From Polytrichum commune (lineage: Eukaryota; Streptophyta; Polytrichopsida; Polytrichales; Polytrichaceae), in the NCBI GenBank assembly GCA_950295325.1, contig OX485805.1, forward strand, positions 1,242,501-1,306,500: a DNA stretch of 64,000 nucleotides. The letters run 5' to 3'. The position numbers and the translations under genes are program-made. Below, one piece after another: positions 48,858 to 61,112 of this stretch (position 1 is the stretch's first letter; every line of letters starts with the position of its first letter). The notes beneath the pieces were generated by a model, which worked only from the letters and a program-made list of their open reading frames with translations, was not told the origin of the DNA and ran no database searches.

Positions 48858-51800
48858 ATGAGTAAGGGAGCTGCCATGGCAGGCTGGAGACCTTGGGCAG
48901 TTTCTACGTTGTGGGCTCTCGTTTTGGGGTTGCTGAGCGCCTGCCAAGTGCATGCAGGGCGGATGTTGTTGGAGCCCGCAGTGGCCGCGACATGCTCGCT
49001 TCCGCTGTTTGTGTTTGGAGCGTCGTACATGGACGTCGGTCAGAACTCGGCTGCCATGCCCTTCCGAGAGCTCTCTGAGTTCCCGCCTTACGGGATGGAC
49101 TACTTCGGCCGCCCTAAAGGCCGGTTTAGCAATGGCCGCCTGGTGATTGATCATATTTGTGAGATCTCTCTCTCTCTCTCTCCCTCTCTCTCTCTAATGC
49201 CTCCCTCTTACTCTAGTGGCCTCCTTCACAATGCGATTCGCCATAACAGGAGCTACAGTAGTAAACAGTTACATCACATCTCAGAATCTCAAGTCCAAGC
49301 GAGAGATGGGCATGGCAAGTAGGAAACAAGTTTGACTCCATTGTCAGACTATCGTAGACGTGGCAGTGACTTAACACAAAGGGAAGATGAAAACCTAGCT
49401 ATCGCCCTCTTGGCTGCGGCAAGTTTATCTTCTTGTTAAATCGAGTTACTGTATTTTGTAACTTACCAAATCATGGAGTTGTAACTTCGTAACTCGACCC
49501 ACAAGATTCCGAATGCAGTTCCTGCACTTGTTCTTGCTTTTTAAAATTGTAACGTAAGGACGAGAGACGGAGCAGGGGACAAGTGCTGCAAAGGGGACCC
49601 ATCCATCTCTGCCCGCTCTTTCCTTAGGTTGCTACCTCCTGCAATCTCCCTTACCACCCTACTGCGCGAGTTTTTCACTTTAGAAAACCTTCTCGAATGG
49701 GGTCGACATCAAGATTCCCTGCAAGAAGCTTAACACAGGATCACGCCCTGCAAAGCCTGGCGGTCGTTCGGCCTTTGCAAACCTCCGTAGGCTTTGCGTG
49801 CTCGCGGCTTCCCTTCGTAGGGTTTGCATGCTACCCCAAGAAACTAAGGGCAGAGAGAGATGCCGTCCCCTCTGCAGCTGACCCCTTCAACACTTACATG
49901 ACCTGCTACAGTCTGTTCAGGAAGATGAGGCAAGACATGCACGCCCATGGCACATGGATAGTTTTTGTTTTGATGGAAAGTCCTCACTCAACTAATATCT
50001 TGGTTTGCAGCTTGGTGGATAATTTGATGCACAAGCATGTCTCCTCATTGTTGAACCATTGTATCTGCACCTACGTTACTAAGCTACAATGATTCATGTG
50101 AATCAGAAAATGCATAAAACGACAAATCTTTCAACGGCCCCTAGCAGGTTTTAGTGAGAAAGTGAGTATCTCATAACTTTTCTAAATGCTCCTTCTTACG
50201 CATTTGTAGAGGTTGAAATTAGTGGCATTAACTGCAGAATCATTGTGACAGGTCAAGAACTGAGGCAGGAGTTGATGAGCCCCTACCTGCAGAATACAGG
50301 TGCCACATTCAGCAATGGAGTCAACTTTGCATCATCCGGTTCAACTGCCGTAAACTCGTCTTTCATTGGAGATGGGTCCGCAAGCCAAGGACTATTCTCT
50401 TTGTATGTTCAAGTCGATCAGTTCCGTGTTTTTCACCAGGAGGCGCTTTCTCAGCACTCCCAACAAGGTCCAAAACTTTTCCATTTATACAATTGATCGA
50501 AAAACAACTGAGCTGTCTGAATATGAGAAATTGCAGAAGGCTATCTGGTGTAGAGTGTCAATACATAAATTCCACATTGGAATTTGTAACAACATGTGCC
50601 AAATAATCCTTCAAAAAATTAATACTTTATATTGAACCAGATAGCCAACTGTGGTATTCCAATCAGCTGTTTCCCTGGTTTTACATACTAACTTAAAATC
50701 TGGAAATGTGTTGTGCATATGTTGTAAGGTATGAATGCATTGTGGCTCCCACAACCAGATGATTTTCGTCGAGGAGTGTACATAATGGAAACTGGCAACA
50801 ATGACTACATGTATGGAAATGACTTGACACCCCTCTCGCTTCAGGAATTGGTTACAGCTGTAATTGAACATATGGAGCATGCCATCCGGGTATCCTCAAT
50901 TCACCCAAATTTGTGATACTCTCCTACTTCTTTGCTTAAACAATCACAGCAATAATCGTGTTTCAAAAGGTGTGCAATTCAAAAGATTTATCATTGCTTA
51001 ATGTACATTCTCGATCTGGTGTATTTGCAGGTCCTACATAATGAGGGAGCAAGGACGTTTGTGGTCTTCGACTTGTTTCCAGTTGAATGTTTTCCTATAA
51101 AGTTGGGTCATCCTGATTTGAAGCCCTCAGATCTGAATGAAGATGGCTGTGTGGCCAAAGTTGCTAATGTATCTGCAACGCATAATAGAGAACTACGCAG
51201 GAAGCTTAAAAAGCTTAGAGCTGAATTGGCAGGTGTCAACCTTGTCCTCTTCAGCATACATGATCTCATGATGACAGCAGTTCGTAACCCTGCCAAATTT
51301 GGTAAGTGAAAAGCAACCTCAGAAACAACATTTGCAATCTTTGTGTTGACAAGTGCTCGCAACTCACATCCATCATGTAGGAGATTGGCATTGATAATTA
51401 CATAGAGGTGATTGATTAATATGTTTATCCTTAAACCAATTTGGGGATGAAGACAGTGCTTCTAATTTTCAACATTCCATAACATTGTTAAGAGTGGCTT
51501 TTGATCCCTCATCAAGGGATGGTCTCATCAGGAGCTTAACAATGTTATGTCCGATTTTTTGCAATTAATATTGACCCAACACTCGCCCATGTTGGTACTC
51601 ATAACTTATGGTCTGTTACCATGTGACTCAGGTTTGAAGTATGTTCATAGATCATGTTGTGGTTATGGTGGACAAGAGTACAACTGCCACCCAGAAGTAC
51701 TGTGTGGACATGGTGGCTACATCAATGGAGAGTTCAAGGAAACCACCATATGTGAGGACCGGAGCTCGTATATGATATGGGACCATCTGCATCCTACTGA

Positions 51801-51912
51801 TTCTTTTGCACGTCACATCGCCAAAGCATTTGTGAATGGAGAGTATATGGAGCCATTCCTCTACATCAAGAATATGTGTCAACCCTTATCCATGTCCATT
51901 CAAGCACACTGA
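48858..51912 (+). CDS. GDSL-type esterase/lipase with variant block I
   Basis: Complete five-exon gene: 48858-49158, 50252-50467, 50729-50889, 51031-51301 and 51632-51912. All introns are GT-AG; 1230 nt give 409 residues, slightly above the usual 360-390. A hydrophobic N-terminal stretch (WAVSTLWALVLGLLSAC) is a likely signal peptide, so the enzyme should be secreted. Block I reads FGASYMDVG instead of FGDSLxDxG: the catalytic Ser is kept but the preceding Asp is Ala. Block II is NFASSGST, block III ETGNNDY, and the block V Asp/His pair is WDHLHPT. The ENOD8/fucosidase-like subgroup is the closest fit (PPYG..FFGRP..RFSNGRL..D). Family members hydrolyse acyl or acetyl esters of lipids or cell-wall polymers; the substrate here is unknown. 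Intron 1 (1093 bp) begins with a CT-rich tract. Confidence 0.9.
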
Positions 51913-53199
51913 CCTATCCAAAGATCATTCTTTACTGCAACGGCACCCCCTAATCTTCTAAGTTCAGAGTGTTTCATTCTTGTGAAAATTGGCTATTCCT
52001 GCAGCATTCAGAGAGTGGATACAAATGATGATCACCTAAAAATTTAAGTGGTGGCTTTGACACTTTTATTAACCCTTAATTCTTCTTGAGTTCTCACATA
52101 GATGTTCCTATAGTTTTATATTTATCCAAGGCTCTCATCCATCTTATCATCCAAAATTAGATCAAACAGAAATTTCACTAGTTACTCAAACTTGAAAAAG
52201 TTCAACTTTGTGACCATTAGAAGTTCTCAAGTATTGTTGAAAGACAAAAAAAATCTTCCCACATCTTCAATATGGAGTTGGCTTCCACATACACAGGGCC
52301 GATCCCGAAAAATAGGCTTAAGTTCCCTAGACATCAAGGGTGGCATGAAAGTTCCAAGTTCATTGAAATTTGAGACTGGAACTGTATGCCTGAGACCTCT
52401 AACACTGTTCTTAAAAGAGGTGCTTTAGTCTTTGGCAGATGATAGGGAAAAATAAAACAATTGAGAGTACTAACATTACTGTGACAAATGTGGCTGTATA
52501 GATAAACTTATGGAATGTACTATTATTAGACAAGTCAAAATTTCTTGAAGCACGTATCTTGTGCACATTGAAAACCATGTAACAAAGCAAATTGGGACTC
52601 TTGCAATTGTTCTCACTCATACTAGTCCAAGTTGTCATATCATTCGTCCTAATTGGACTTCAAACTTTGGTGGTGAGCACAGTATGCCTAAACTTCATAT
52701 CCCTGTGCTTTCCAGGAACAAAGTTACCCCTGGATTAGAGATTTTCTCAGGAAACAAGCTCCTACCATGAAAGCCTCTCCCATTCTCAGTCAGCTGGCCG
52801 AAAGAAGACGATACAAGATAAAAGATCATTAGAAACACACAGACAAATACATATATACAGTAATGGTGTTATAGTACACACTGGGCTTCCAGATAAGGGT
52901 ACAGAGGGGTTGCCTAGACTGGTATGACCACATTTACATAAGAAACTATTCCAACATACCTGAGAGGCGAAGGTTATGCGCAAGGTTGACTCCTGGAAGT
53001 CCACCTAACGCTGTCGGTAAGCTTTACATGGGGTTCGAGTCTCAACTGGTGTCACTGGGTGATTGGAATCCATTTCGACACAATAAACTCAGCTGATAGC
53101 AAAATGTACCGCAAAGCCCTAGAGAGAAGAGGCTGCAATTCTCTAAGGTCCAGGGTTCGGGGCTGCATTACAAAGTCTTAGACGTGCATTAGACTTACT
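51913..53199. other. Intergenic region between convergent genes
   Basis: Contains the 3' flanks of the GDSL gene and of the F-box gene on the other strand. No further gene was recognised. Confidence 0.45.
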
Positions 53200-54369
53200 C
53201 TAGTTGAACAATTCGAGACGCGGAGGCCTCTTTCTACGGTGGTCTAATGCACCGGATGGTAGCTGTACTCTCTCCCATGCCTTGGTGGCCAAATTAAACA
53301 GCACAAACCTCTCCGCCTTACCATCACCACGATGGCGAAGAGAAGCATACACGAGAATATACTCGCTGCAATAGCTCGCACGAATACTCACATTCGAATG
53401 ATTTGCAGGATCTCTTAATGTCGAATTAAGCCAATCGCAAAGCTCACCCGGCATAGAACTAAATTCCCTCCACTCCTGCTTAATCTCGACGTCCACGAGC
53501 TGCCACACAATAATCGGACATCCATCGCTCACATAATTCGATACCATGAACACACAACCCTGCCATGCTCCAATACCAGGAATTAGGTGATGGCCTGCAC
53601 TCGTAGGTGGCAACTTGATCCGCTTCCACAAATCGCTCTCCAGAAAATACGACAAAATGTCGCCACCACACATCTGAATATGAACTACCCCGTTGCTACA
53701 CGCCACACCTCCTTGCTTCGACCGCCAGATGTTGTGATCACCCCCTAAAGCATCCATCCGGGAATTAGGTCTAATCGTCCACACGTTGGTTCTGGAATCA
53801 TAGATGTGTGTGCCCGAGTTCTTGCTCCCTCGCACAATCTTCCACGCATAGGGCCTCACAGACACATCCACAAACATTCCATTGAACTGTTTATACACCT
53901 GATTCGATTGTGTACTTGGAGGCAATGTAGTCCACACCCTTGAATGAAGATTGACAACTCGCAGCTGCCCCGTCCACGGTACCCGGTAACACACTAAGCC
54001 TTCCAGCACAGCAAGACAATCCTCAGGCCACCGCCTTGTGCTCCAGATTAGAGTACTCGAACTCGAAGAAGATTGATTCGCCGAAACCGAGAGCAGGTTA
54101 AGTCCAGACCCAACTTCTAGAAAGAAGTATGGGTTGGGAATGGGCCGATCCTTCAAGCTCCGCTCTAGAAACTCACGGTTGCTTGCCGCTTGGTTCCAGT
54201 CCTTGCACACCGAGCGCAATCGAAAGAAATCCCGAAGCTGAAAATTCACGAACAATCTCTCAAGGTCGATGTAGTGCTGCAGGTTGCCCCAGATGTCGGG
54301 GTCCATGACGTTGTTGGTGTTGGTGTTGGTGCTGGAAATTGCTTCGCTGGCCTGCACCGCCATCGCCAT
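53200..54369 (-). CDS. F-box protein with C-terminal kelch-like region
   Basis: A single-exon gene of 389 residues starting at the first ATG (54369). The F-box is at about residues 27-67: DIWGNLQHYIDLERLFVNFQ, then LRDFFRLRSVCKDWNQ, with the usual FxxRxVCKxW ending but a weak opening that lacks the LP start. The remainder alternates Trp/Gly-rich strands (WTGQLRVVNLHSRVWTTLP, IYDSRTNVW, FNLATKAWERVQLP), resembling the UFO/At5g15710-type F-box proteins with a divergent beta-propeller. Such proteins link substrates to an SCF ubiquitin ligase through SKP1; the substrate is unknown. A repeated transposon-like element begins about 240 bp upstream of the start and may be part of the promoter. Confidence 0.85.
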   Translation of the reverse strand: MAMAVQASEAISSTNTNTNNVMDPDIWGNLQHYIDLERLFVNFQLRDFFRLRSVCKDWNQAASNREFLERSLKDRPIPNPYFFLEVGSGLNLLSVSANQSSSSSSTLIWSTRRWPEDCLAVLEGLVCYRVPWTGQLRVVNLHSRVWTTLPPSTQSNQVYKQFNGMFVDVSVRPYAWKIVRGSKNSGTHIYDSRTNVWTIRPNSRMDALGGDHNIWRSKQGGVACSNGVVHIQMCGGDILSYFLESDLWKRIKLPPTSAGHHLIPGIGAWQGCVFMVSNYVSDGCPIIVWQLVDVEIKQEWREFSSMPGELCDWLNSTLRDPANHSNVSIRASYCSEYILVYASLRHRGDGKAERFVLFNLATKAWERVQLPSGALDHRRKRPPRLELFN

Positions 54370-54606
54370 AGCTCGCCAAGTGCAAGAATTAGGCGCGAAC
54401 ACAAGAGACTATGGTGAAGGAGACGTGGAGGGATGGGTGCTGGATGAATACTCGGATGGATGAAGATGTTCGTTGACTGATGGATGTGAACCTTGTGACC
54501 GGGGAAACTTACTCGCCCTAAATTTATCTGTATATTAATTTTTTTATTCCGTCCATTGCCTGTTTTGGGACCCGGACAATAGTTAATAACAAAACATTTC
54601 ATTGAA

Positions 54607-54946
54607 GGCCGGTTTACACCATGGACCATGAAGCCGGACCATGTAAGATGACCTTTTTCCATGGTCCGACTTCCATGGTCTAATTTCTTCAAAATTATAA
54701 CAACATTTCTTTGTCATTTCTTTATCAAAGCACCTCTTTTGCCTCTCTCATCACCAAACCCGTTGGACCACGTCATGAGATAATGTAGGCCTTAAAATAT
54801 GTCTTTTGGGGACCTCGAACTCATGGTCACTTTGACATTTTTTCCTTGGTGTAAACCGAAGTGATCCTGGGACAAGTTCAACAACCAATCATAAATTTTA
54901 CATGGCCTTAGGACGACTTCATGGTCCATGATGTAAACAACCTCTA
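54607..54946 (+). mobile_element. ATGGACCATGAAG-ended element, copy B
   Basis: A 340-bp element with inverted ends GGTTTACACCATGGACCATG and CATGGTCCATGATGTAAAC, related to copy A at 45588-46117. It sits about 240 bp upstream of the F-box start codon. Confidence 0.75.
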
Positions 54947-57900
54947 AATGTAAGATTAGAGGTCATTACACATCGTTTTGCGCCTTCCTTATTATGTGTG
55001 AATAATAAAAAAAACACAAAAAAAACAACCCATATACTTAAGTAAATAGCCATCATCACTCAAACCCAACAAAAGTCAACGAGAATTTGCGCTTAGCGAA
55101 AAGAACGTGAATGTTTGTCCTTGGTTTGCGCTATATGCAAAAGGGATGGGCAAGGGCCTAGCTAACTCATTAAACAATATGCTTAAGGAGCATGGGCGCA
55201 AGGCTGAAATTCAAAGGAATTGACGAGGGCCTGCATTAACCATAGGGAAAAAAGAAAAAAGAAATTGAACAAGGTACTACACATGCAAGGCTCTTCTATT
55301 GGGTGAATCAAACTATAGCTCTCTCATGTATTATTTTAAGAGTGGGAGAAAACTTAGGGTTACTTAACACATAGACTAAGAGCCATGATCATAAAAATCG
55401 AAGGATTAATTTTTTGAAAACTGTCCAAAGGTCATATTGTGGGAAATAGAGATCCAATTCTGCAGTTAATGGGCCCTTACACTTAGTGTAAAGTGATTGA
55501 GGGATTGCAACATATTTCATGAACACTCCAAAATCGTAAGTAGTCCCTATATATATATATGTAACTTCTTACATTTTAAAGATAAATAGCTCATGGATGG
55601 GTTGATCATGCCTCTTATTATCTCTTCTTTCTGGAAATACACATGCCAACATGTATTAGGGGTACCAATAAACTATTTTTGGATTTTTTTGAGGGGGGGG
55701 GGGTAATCTAAGTTCTCTATCTAGGTCAGCATTCCTCACCCTAGAATATGCCCAATTGTTTGTTGGTTTATAGCGTGTAATGTGCAAACATGTCAAATGA
55801 ATTGGTAGAGTATGCTCAGTGAAGGAAATGAAGGATTTCAGCTTCCCGGGGGGTGGACTCTTCATTGGAAACCTAAATGTGTGTGGGTCGCTATGAAATT
55901 AAACCCCCTGTATATATGCGAAGTTTATAAAGAAAGACAAATGTATTCGTACTAATGATAGGCTAGAAAATGAACTCATGTATTTATAGTAATCTTTTCA
56001 ATGTAATGTAATAAATGCCTCCACTACATATACACCATATAAAACTTGAATTAAATAACATTAATTACATATACAATCTCACTTTCACCTTCTGATAAGA
56101 AAGTCATTGAACAATTTTTCAACCATAGCATGTAACTTAACGATTGCATCAAGCAAACAAAGACAAGAGAGCACAATAACTTAGCAACAATCCATATAGC
56201 AAAACTTAAGGGAGCACATGAGCCTCCAATTTGTAAAAACCTAGAACCCAAATGCAAACCCCAACTAAAATGGACAAGGTGGTCATTGAGGACTTCTACC
56301 ATACGACAATAATGGATGAAAACTTCAATTGGATGGAACTAACACATCTATTGTCAATTTATGAACCCTAGAGCCTGATAGGGAATTTTGTGGCACTCAA
56401 GTAAGTCATCTAGTAACAACACTTGGATGAGTCCATGAAGAGGTTTGGATGGAGCTGAGCTTAGTTCAGTAAGCGCCTTCGAGTTGGCACGTAAGATGCC
56501 TTGTCCCCTCTTAGCTATTATTAGCTATTAGCTATTTTGTATATAGCAAATAAGTAGGAAGGGGCCATGATGTGGCTTTGGATACTTTACGTATATATTT
56601 TGACCTTTCACGAGTTGTCACCAAGGCTATGTGGTTTTCGATTCCACATAGATATTTTGATCAATAATGTAGGTGTCCACGTCTGTAACATGTGGCAAGT
56701 CACTGTGACATATCGTCATAGCAAAATCATTGTTTGACTATTAGATTACTTATTTTGCAGAGACAAATTTTAATAAATTCATTATGTATCTAATAAGAAA
56801 TTAGAATTTGGTCAATATAAACCATCATAAACATGTCATAATATATTTTTATGCTTAAATTATCTAAGCATATTGATATGAAAAATGTATAAATTATTCT
56901 ATTTCGACACTAAAATTTAAAGTTTCATTTCCATAACATATCTCAAGGCATGCATTACGATCATCTCATCAAATATTTGTAGTAATTCAACACAACATAT
57001 CACGTCCATGGATAAAATGTAGACTCAAAATTTCATATTTTCTAATGATACCTTATCTTTATAAATATTGTAGGGATGTGGTTATCGAGAAGAAGTCTAT
57101 GGGAGGCAAAACATGGTTCTGGCCTCTCGTGAGGCCACATCACCTTCACAACTTGAAAACGTTGTCATCTTCCTCATTTGGTCCGTCTCCTCTTTTGAGA
57201 GTTCGGATCCTGGCTATGGGGGAGATTGTAAAACGATGCTTGTCCTGCGAAGGTCGTGAGATCTGCAACAAGGTGGGAAAGCAGCAGCAGTGACGAGACT
57301 TTGTGTCGATCAGGTGAGGACCATCTTTTGCTTTGCTTGGCTTGGCTTGGCTTGGCTTGGCTTGGCTTCTCTTTTGGTATTCCACGGTTTCTTGTTCGTA
57401 GCTTGACTTTTTCTAGCCTCAGGAAGGGTTTCGTCAGGGTTTGGAGACATGGGAAAAAGTAGCATGTCGGCTGGCTAGGGTTTTGCATGCATCTCGTCGG
57501 TGTGGCTCACGATGGCCAGGCGCCGGTCTGTGCGCTTGACCTTCCTGAATCTGGGTACTTAGATATGGGTTGTGGACGGCGCTTTCATTTAGGTTCCTTT
57601 TCTCTGAAGGATTTCAGAAGGTGGATGTCGCCTTCATCTTGAAGTGTCTACTTGGTTGCTGCACATGAATTTCTGGATACCAGGGTATCGGGGTTTACGA
57701 GGTGGAAAGAGTGGGCTGATAATTCAAGGGGGTTTAGGTCGGCGTGAAGGTAAAGATTGGGTGGGAATTGGAGTGTAGACTACTGGCTTGTTGTTCATGT
57801 GTGTTTTGCTGCTGCACAGGCCCATGTTTATTCCGAGGCCACTTGAGGACAAAGGGAGAAGCTGAAGCTGCGAAGACACACTGTCTGCCAACTTTTTGGA

Positions 57901-59737
57901 GTGGAAGGTAAACTTAAACTTACAGCGGTACTCCAATTTCGTCAACAAAGGCATCCAGTTGCAGAGTGTGGAGTTTTTTTTTTGGAAATTGCGCCTTGCC
58001 TTCCATGATCTCCAAGGTGAGCAGAATTGTGATTGAATGTTGTTTCATGTGGATAGGTAAACCTTCTACTTCAAAAACTGAGTTACCACCTTGTCACATT
58101 GAGTTTACCCATTTTTTCGAATGCCTTTCCTCACAATTTTGGGTCATGCAGTCAGGCGCATTCTATTTGTGAATTATGATATGCATTAGGTGTTTTTAGG
58201 ATTGTGGTCAAGTTTTTGTAGTTTAGGGTTCTTGTTTTCCATTGTCTCTCTTTTCTTTCCCGCTTCCTTCTTTTTGTAACCATGTACTGTGGATTCAGCT
58301 GGTCTTCAAGGAGTCCCATGTGGTATTCTGAAATGAATTCAGTATCTTGTGTGTGCTTCTCAGAAAGATACAGCAAAGGTTATTTCAAGCATGTTGTTGG
58401 TGTCAGGAATCTCCACTTTACTGCACTGCTTCTTTGGATCAAGGTTACCTCTTATTCAAGGAGCCTCATTTGTCTAGCTTCCCCGGCCCCAACTCTTGCA
58501 ATCATCTTCTCTCCTGATTTCATCTACCTGAAACAAGATGTAAGTCTCTTTTTCTTTTGTTACATCTGAATTGTCAAGATTTATAGACTAATTTGACAGA
58601 GGGTTTCATGAGACGAAAATAGTGCACTCCGATGATCAAATTCAAGCTGTTCAATTGTGGTTACATGACATCTACTTAAGATGTATTGATGAAGGTCTGA
58701 GATTATAATGATTGGACTAAATGGGTTGGGTTGTGCATAATTTTTGAGATATACTTAAGTACATGTAGCTTTGCACAATGGGTTCTGTAGTTGTATCTTT
58801 TCTTTTCCTCTCCACATTCCTGGAAGCCCGTGATGATGTATACCACTTTTGCTGCACATGAAAACCCTTAGGTGAGTGGAATGACATGTTCCCGGCAAAG
58901 CAGAGACGTCTATTGTGATGAATTGAAGGTAATGTGTGTAGATTTGTGCGTGCTTTTTTACAATAAATTCTATCGAGTTTTTGGGTTCCAATCAGTTTTC
59001 CCAGGTTTGGAAGAGGGTAAGGGACGTAGTCTCTGCAACAACTAAGGTATGATTTTAAGTTTACGAGCTGCTAAGAGCACAGAAATGAGGTGCGAGTAAT
59101 CTATGCAACTTGGTGTGATTATGTTGAAGCTAAGTGATTTTGGAGAATGGGTGAGTTCATCAATTCCCATATTTTAGTTCGACCAAGACCAACAGATGGT
59201 GGCAGAGTTACTGTTTCACCATCTTCAGCCTTTAGTTACAGGGAGAAATTGGTGTATAGTTTAAATGCAGGTTGAGGACGAAGGTATCCTTTGTCTCCCT
59301 TTGGCTTTATTGATGAAGCCAATGAGATGCAAGATCAATGGGTGAGGTTTGCTTATAGAGAAGTTTGTGGTATGGAGCTGCATGAGTTAGGAGCAGGTTT
59401 ATAAATGTTGGTTAGAGGTTGAGAAGTTGAGAGACTTATCTTAAAAGTGAGTTAATAAATAGTTTCCAATGTGTGGCTACCACTTCTGCATGTTAAGGTG
59501 ATTGCGCCATGGGTTCCAGACTCTTCTTACAAGTAACGTAGCAGCTTCAAGAAGCCAAAGTTTGAGGTTGTAGTGGCATGTAGTTGGTTTTTATCTTCTA
59601 GGTGTGCTTTATGATCTTCTCAGTTTGTAGCTTTGAGGAACTTCTGATTTTCTTACAACTGAATCCCCATTTGAGATGAAGTGTAGTATTTGTCAGCAAC
59701 TGTCCTCACAATTGTCTTACTTTATTTGCCATGACAG
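54947..59737. other. Long spacer without a recognised gene
   Basis: No protein family was recognised on either strand. A poly-G run lies near 55695 and AT runs near 55550. From 57.1 to 59.7 kb the sequence has splice-like junctions and transcribed-looking composition ahead of the GID8-like exon, but no upstream GID8 exon (LisH region) could be identified. Confidence 0.4.
57336..57367. repeat. (CTTGG)n pentanucleotide repeat
   Basis: Six tandem pentamers. Open frames reading KPSQAKPSQAK on the other strand come from this repeat. Confidence 0.8.
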
Positions 59738-59868
59738 ATTCTCGACACAAATCCACAGCTCTTTTTCCACTTGCAGCAGCAGCGACTGATTGAGCTGATC
59801 TAGCCGGAAAAATTGAAGAAGCTTTAGAGTTTGCTCAGGAAGAGCTAGCACCTCGTGGAGAAAAAAAC
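59738..59868 (+). pseudogene. Frameshifted GID8/CTLH exon
   Basis: A block bordered by a good acceptor (ATGACAG) and donor (AAC|GTAAGG) encodes ILDTNPQLFFHLQQQRLIEL, a TAG at 59801-59803, and then, one frame on, AGKIEEALEFAQEELAPRGE. Together these are the start of the CTLH domain of plant GID8, a scaffold subunit of the GID/CTLH ubiquitin ligase. The break is explained by one lost base in the codon after LIELI. No other GID8 exon was found on either side, so a relic or captured exon is most likely; a sequencing error in a real gene with unrecognised exons is the alternative. Confidence 0.7.
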
Positions 59869-59876
59869 GTAAGGCA

Positions 59877-59954
59877 CTACACTAAACATATGATATTGAG
59901 TGGCACACGTTGGTTCTCAACAAACCCACATTTAAACATTTGTGTTTAGTGTAG
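59877..59954. mobile_element. Small MITE with CTACACTAAACA ends
   Basis: A 78-bp element: CTACACTAAACA at the left, TGTTTAGTGTAG at the right (perfect 12-bp inverted repeat). It begins eight bases after the donor of the GID8-like exon. The tips resemble those at 45217 and 27390. Confidence 0.7.
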
Positions 59955-61112
59955 CTATCCCGACTTGAGAACTTCAATTTTGCATGAGTTGGGTTGTTTT
60001 GAATCTTCCCCTATCTCCATTGTGGACTTGACTTTGACATACAAGTGCTCTATATAAAACAAATAAATAATTATTTGTAGAAGTGGGTTCAAAGAAGGGT
60101 CCTTAACACTACAAAGGTGGTTGTGGTCAACCATAACAATCAACCACAACTACGATTGTTTTCACTCACATTTGTCTTATATGAATCCTTGTGGTTATGG
60201 TCGATGATATCATCGAACTTATAAATCCTATCATTGCGTGAGGCATGTTTTGGATTGGAGAAGAAACCAAAATGATTATTACCCTTATTGGCCTTGGATT
60301 GTAGTGTAAAAGTGGCTATCTTCTGAACTCTTTATCCCCAAACCTTGGTCTTGAAGCTTTCCAATGATACCACATGAGCAAGAACAACCATCTTAAAGAT
60401 GGTTAACCACATGAAGTAGTGGGGTTAATGGGATAGAACCTGGTTTGGTTGTGGTTAGTGTGTCTTTACCTTTCCATGGAGATAGAACCAAAGAAAGTAA
60501 ACCACAACGACGACAAGAACCATGACCAACCCTTGAATGTGGAAACAAGCCTTGAATGCTCTTAACTTTAAATGAAACTTTGATGCAGTGGAACACAAAC
60601 TTAGAGCGATTGGATGGATGAATGAATGAATTAATGGATGGATAGTAGTGGATGGATAAAATATTGGATGACTAGAGGCGGTGTAATCACCGTCCACATG
60701 TCGTTTCTTCAACGCTCGCGGTGCCGTTGCTTCGACACAAGTGTTTCGGTGCTTCAGTTTGTCGGCTAAAACTTATGGTCGATCTCGCAGACTTCGATGA
60801 CAGAAATTTTCTTGTCGGAGCCGCAATTATAGAAAAGAAAGATAACGCCCGTACTATGTGTACCGGCGTAAATGTGAGCCCGTTAACCCTATGTTGATCT
60901 CGGGGATCCGAGATGCCTATTTCCTCGTCTACGACGCGCGCCCGCCTTGGATCGCGCGCCGCCGACCTCGGCCCAACTCGGTAGGGACGGGAGCACCGCG
61001 ATTATACTTTCGATGCATAGGGTCACATTAGAAAAGAAGATTTTTCTTTTCTTTTCTTACCACAGGCTCTCGTATGTGTTTTAGGCGTGCTCTGTAGCCT
61101 AGTTTCGACATC
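59955..61112. other. Spacer with a short GC-rich island
   Basis: No gene was recognised. At about 60700-61010 the sequence is rich in GC and CpG (for example GACGCGCGCCCGCCTTGG), unlike its surroundings. Confidence 0.4.

Noticed and set aside
48648-49154. Minus-strand 168-codon frame opposite GDSL exon 1
   Set aside because: It is a shadow of the GDSL coding exon; the plus-strand frame has the conserved motifs and correct splice sites.
57146-57488. Frames with KPSQAKPSQAK repeats
   Set aside because: Produced by the (CTTGG)n microsatellite.
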